From Stenopsyche tienmushanensis (Eukaryota; Arthropoda; Insecta; Trichoptera; Stenopsychidae), in assembly GCA_008973525.1 (NCBI GenBank), contig WACJ01000249.1:62001-126000 (forward strand): a DNA stretch of 64,000 bases. The letters run 5' to 3'. The notes beneath the pieces are model-generated. The model was given only the letters and a program-made list of their open reading frames with translations, was not told where the DNA came from and did no database searches. Numbering within the stretch: position 1 is the first letter of the stretch; the number at the start of each line of letters is the position of its first letter. The translations under genes and the position numbers were made by a program. Shown one piece after another: positions 60,701 through 64,000 of this stretch.

Positions 60701-62396
60701 TAATTTGGTAATTTTGGAACCAATGAAGAACTCAGGTATCATAACTTCTTTATCTTGACATAATAGGTAGTAATTTACGTCGATTACTTCATGTGATGAA
60801 TATTCGAAAGGAAAATCATATTTAGTAGAGTTTAATATTGTAAAGAACCTGCTAGATTAACTTTAATATATTATAACTGTCAAACTGACGATAACAGGTG
60901 CTCTCATTTTTAAGTAAATATTTTTTCCATTCTGTTCGCATTCTAAAATAAATTTACATCTTTATACTTAAACATAAATTCTATACTGCAATTAACATCT
61001 ATATGATTATCATGTTCTAACCGTAAAATTGTTCTAATGTTCTAATGTAAAATTGTTTCAAAATACTGACGAAATATTCTATTTATAAGATATATCTATA
61101 ATATATTGGTAATCGAGAAAATCTCAATCCTCAAGGGGATAGATTGTCCATATTTCGAGAGCCATTTGCCTAAACCCATTATTCGTCTTTGCAGATTTGC
61201 CGTATAAAACCTACTTTAAGTAACACCCTCAAAAAACCACATAGCTTATAATAGATAAATTAAATATTGCTTAGTTGAAAGTGATGGTTTTTAACGTTCA
61301 AGTTGCATAGCTTCATTAAGTTGTTGAAAGTTTCTCCTCTGATGAAATCAACACCACAACCTGTTCAGTTGAGTTGAAAATTTAGCAACAAACTTTTGAA
61401 TAGATTCAGTACTTTACGACGAACTTTGACTTCGTGATCTCCATGATTGCAACATTATAACAGCAGAGTCGTGTTGCAGGTTTAAGTTTCAGAATGAATA
61501 TTGCACCTCGCCCAAATAATATACAATAAGTATAATTTAGAAAAATCATTTAAAACTTTTTTTTATTAATTAATTATAATAAATTCGCCATTGGCTCATA
61601 TGAATTGCTCAAATCCATTTGCTTTCATTCCAATAGTGCATTAACGAAATTCGTCGATATTTAGACTAAGAAGCTAATAAGGGTAAGGGTAAGCGCCCCA
61701 CAGATTAATATCTCAATCTATACAACGTACAATATTCCTGGTGGTACCCAAGTAATTGAAATTCCTGAGATTGGTCCAGGATTATTACCCAGTGGGGCCA
61801 ACTCGTATTGCCGACCACATCACGAATTGTGTTAATTTCAGAACGAAATGGCCGTTAGAAATTCCCTACGTGTGGATTTTTCAGGAATTGAGAACGAGAG
61901 AAAACGGACGATAATTATTTCCTCAATTTTTCTATGAAATATCAAAATATTCGACGCCTTCTGAAAACTAAATGAAAACATACATACAGGACGGATGTGA
62001 ATGTCAAACTTGTCACCAAAAATATTTTTTTTAAATTATGATTGAAATGTAAAGTGAAAGTGAAAATACGTATGAAAATTAAATGTATATAAACATTGAA
62101 TCGATTAATGAAATAATTTGCACTTTTATCTACAACTATGTATTTTTATTGACAATTTCTACATACGTCAATGGCACAAATACTTCTGCAATCAAAGTAC
62201 TTTTTGTATTTACTTTGATGGTGCACAGTATTTTTTTCTTTTCTTGTACATACATAATAAATGTGGTTCAGGTTCATGGTTCAAGCCTCGCTGATGTTCT
62301 TCCATTTTAGTTATGTATTAATTAAATAAAAAAAAATCATTTATAACGTCATTGGTACAAAATAAAAGCATTTATTGCACACACATGTATAGACCC

Positions 62397-62690
62397 GTAG
62401 GCAGTCCCACGATTAAGCAGTCGGATTAGTAATTCGATTGTCATGGGTTCAAATCAACATGAGATGTAATTGGCGATCGCTTTAAAAAATATATATTCGC
62501 TGTGAAAAACCATGTAAAAAATGCTTGACAATAGTCCCATAAAATGGATTGATAAAAGTCACATAAAAGTCGACATGTATAATATATACAAATAATGCGA
62601 ATGTGATTGAAAACGCTTGAGTAAATCATCTGAATTCAGGTTTTTCTTGATTTCCCGAGACGATTAATAAAATCGTACAGGACTGCCTAC
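62397..62690 (+). repeat. SINE-like repeat, family 1, copy 2, with terminal inverted repeats
   Basis: The head contains A-box-like TTAAGCAGTCGG and a near-consensus B box GGGTTCAAATC about 30 bp later, which suggests a tRNA-derived RNA polymerase III promoter. The body matches 37549-37722. Unusually for a SINE, the unit begins GTAGGCAGTCC (62397-62407) and ends GGACTGCCTAC (62680-62690), a perfect 11-bp inverted pair. The match extends to about 18 positions when a 2-base gap is allowed (ACGATT on both arms). No target duplication is clear. Confidence 0.55.
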
Positions 62691-64000
62691 AAGTAAATAA
62701 ATTTATGTATGTCATTTGAGATTTTCATTTAAAGATAAAGAATCTTAACAAAAGTAGCATTAAATATTATAAATCGTTGAGGATACTTATATAATTAGAT
62801 ACAAAATATTTCCATATCCATAAATCTTTTACTTTATATAATCCACTTGTGTGAGCTGAGAGGACGTAAGTGGAAATGCAATTTACGTCGGTGCAATAAA
62901 TTATGCGCTTTTGCTGGGGAAGCACAATTGCATTATTCACATATACGAATAGAGAATTAGTCTCAAAGTCTTATAATTAATGTCAGATTTGACTCACTAG
63001 AATAGTGTCATCTTCATGCAGGGCTTTTTAATATCATTTAAAAATTGAACAATTATGTATTTCGGAAGAAATTCATTTTACCCTTAGAACTTACATCAAT
63101 TGACATACTAAGAAGCACCAAGAGGATGTTAAGCCTGATTAGGATTTATTACGCAATACCCTACGATGGATTTAATACTCAAGTAGGGTATTGTTTATTA
63201 ATTTGGAGTAGTTTGTGATGGGTTAAAATCGACAGGGATGGATTAGTCGAAATTATATGTTTTAATTGTATTTTCCTAATCAGATTTCGACAAAATCTCC
63301 TCGATATCGAATGCAGCCACTTTCTGCGATAAACAAACAGCAATTCATTAAGCTTGTTGTTACCGAGAAGATAATTTATGATCGGAAAAACAAGACGTAG
63401 CCGTAAAGAGCCAATTAATTATCAACTATGAAAAACAGCTTGTGGAGATCAATCAAATCCGAAAAATATAAGATTCTGAGTGTATTTTCCTTGATGAATT
63501 AAGCACTCCAACGATCGTACTATATTCAATTAGAGGATCATTCATCATAGATTTCTTCCGGTTAATAATCTCTGACCGGAATCTACGTACAATCATAAAA
63601 CACAGATCAAAATGTTCCTGCATTAGATTGTAAATTTTATTTATGCTGCAAAATTATTTAGGGCTAGAATACATGTAAACTGCCATTAAAACAAGCCAAG
63701 AACAATTTGCCGAGTTTTCAGAGCACATGTGTGTTTCCATTTCGAATTAATACATATGTATTTTCCCTAAAGGATTCAACAAACAAGGTCGTTCAGTATG
63801 AAAATGCTGCAAAGAAGCTGTTCTGCTTCGAAACAGCGAGTTGAATACTAATTTTCAAATAAAAGATTAAAAATCCACGTGCCCGAAAAAGTGTGAGATT
63901 CAACGCATTTTTTTGAAATATGAAAACATTGAAGATTAAAATAATTTTATTTACAATCCTACTTGGAAATATTCATGAAAGAAGCTCTCATACCTAATTT

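Larger units (their letters stand above)
52931..64000 (+). other. Start of the next intron (more than 11 kb in the window)
   Basis: It begins with the donor GTGAGT after exon C. No downstream dipeptidase exon was found: I looked for the conserved region around the EGGH and THxxxN motifs of the family and saw none. It holds a GC-richer repeat-like block (53925-54178), SINE-like copies (56130-56375 and 62397-62690), a perfect GC-rich hairpin (57680-57711) and a few complex islands (about 55380-55870, 58180-58560, 61640-61930). The rest is plain AT-rich sequence. Confidence 0.75.

Noticed and set aside
62397..62470. Possible functional tRNA gene
   Set aside because: It has box-like promoter motifs but no acceptor-stem pairing or cloverleaf at the right spacing; better read as a SINE head.

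Overview
The window reads as AT-rich insect (at least arthropod) nuclear DNA. It has spliced, intron-rich coding sequence, decayed mariner, hAT and TTAA-type transposons, tRNA-derived SINE-like repeats, and no operons or ribosome binding sites. I cannot place the species.

Only one gene is well supported. Three internal exons on the + strand encode the N-terminal third of a membrane dipeptidase (renal dipeptidase family, peptidase family M19): 4326-4554, 6689-6785 and 52798-52930. Their splice phases join exactly (2 to 1, then 0 to 0). Together they give about 153 codons: a hydrophobic membrane segment, the first zinc-binding motif with its His and Asp, and the following conserved stretch. The first exon and start codon lie upstream of the window. 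The rest of the catalytic domain lies downstream.

The layout is therefore almost all intron. 1-4325 is the end of an upstream intron, 4555-6688 is a 2.1-kb intron, 6786-52797 is a 46-kb intron, and 52931-64000 is the start of another long intron. I found no convincing second protein gene nested in these introns on either strand, and no tRNA, rRNA or CRISPR.

The introns hold two other kinds of material. One is transposon debris: two mariner transposase relics, a clean 181-bp element flanked by TTAA, several hAT termini, a possible pogo-type element, two SINE-like families, and short dispersed repeats present twice. The other is a set of islands of more complex, less AT-rich sequence that look like regulatory DNA. 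These include a cluster of four K50 homeodomain sites just upstream of exon 6689-6785, a CATTCA cluster, a palindromic Grainyhead-type site, an Exd/Hth composite-like site and several perfect inverted repeats. Their function is inferred from motifs only. I did not find a novel multi-gene system. The best leads are the very large intron and its possible enhancers, and the small mobile-element families.
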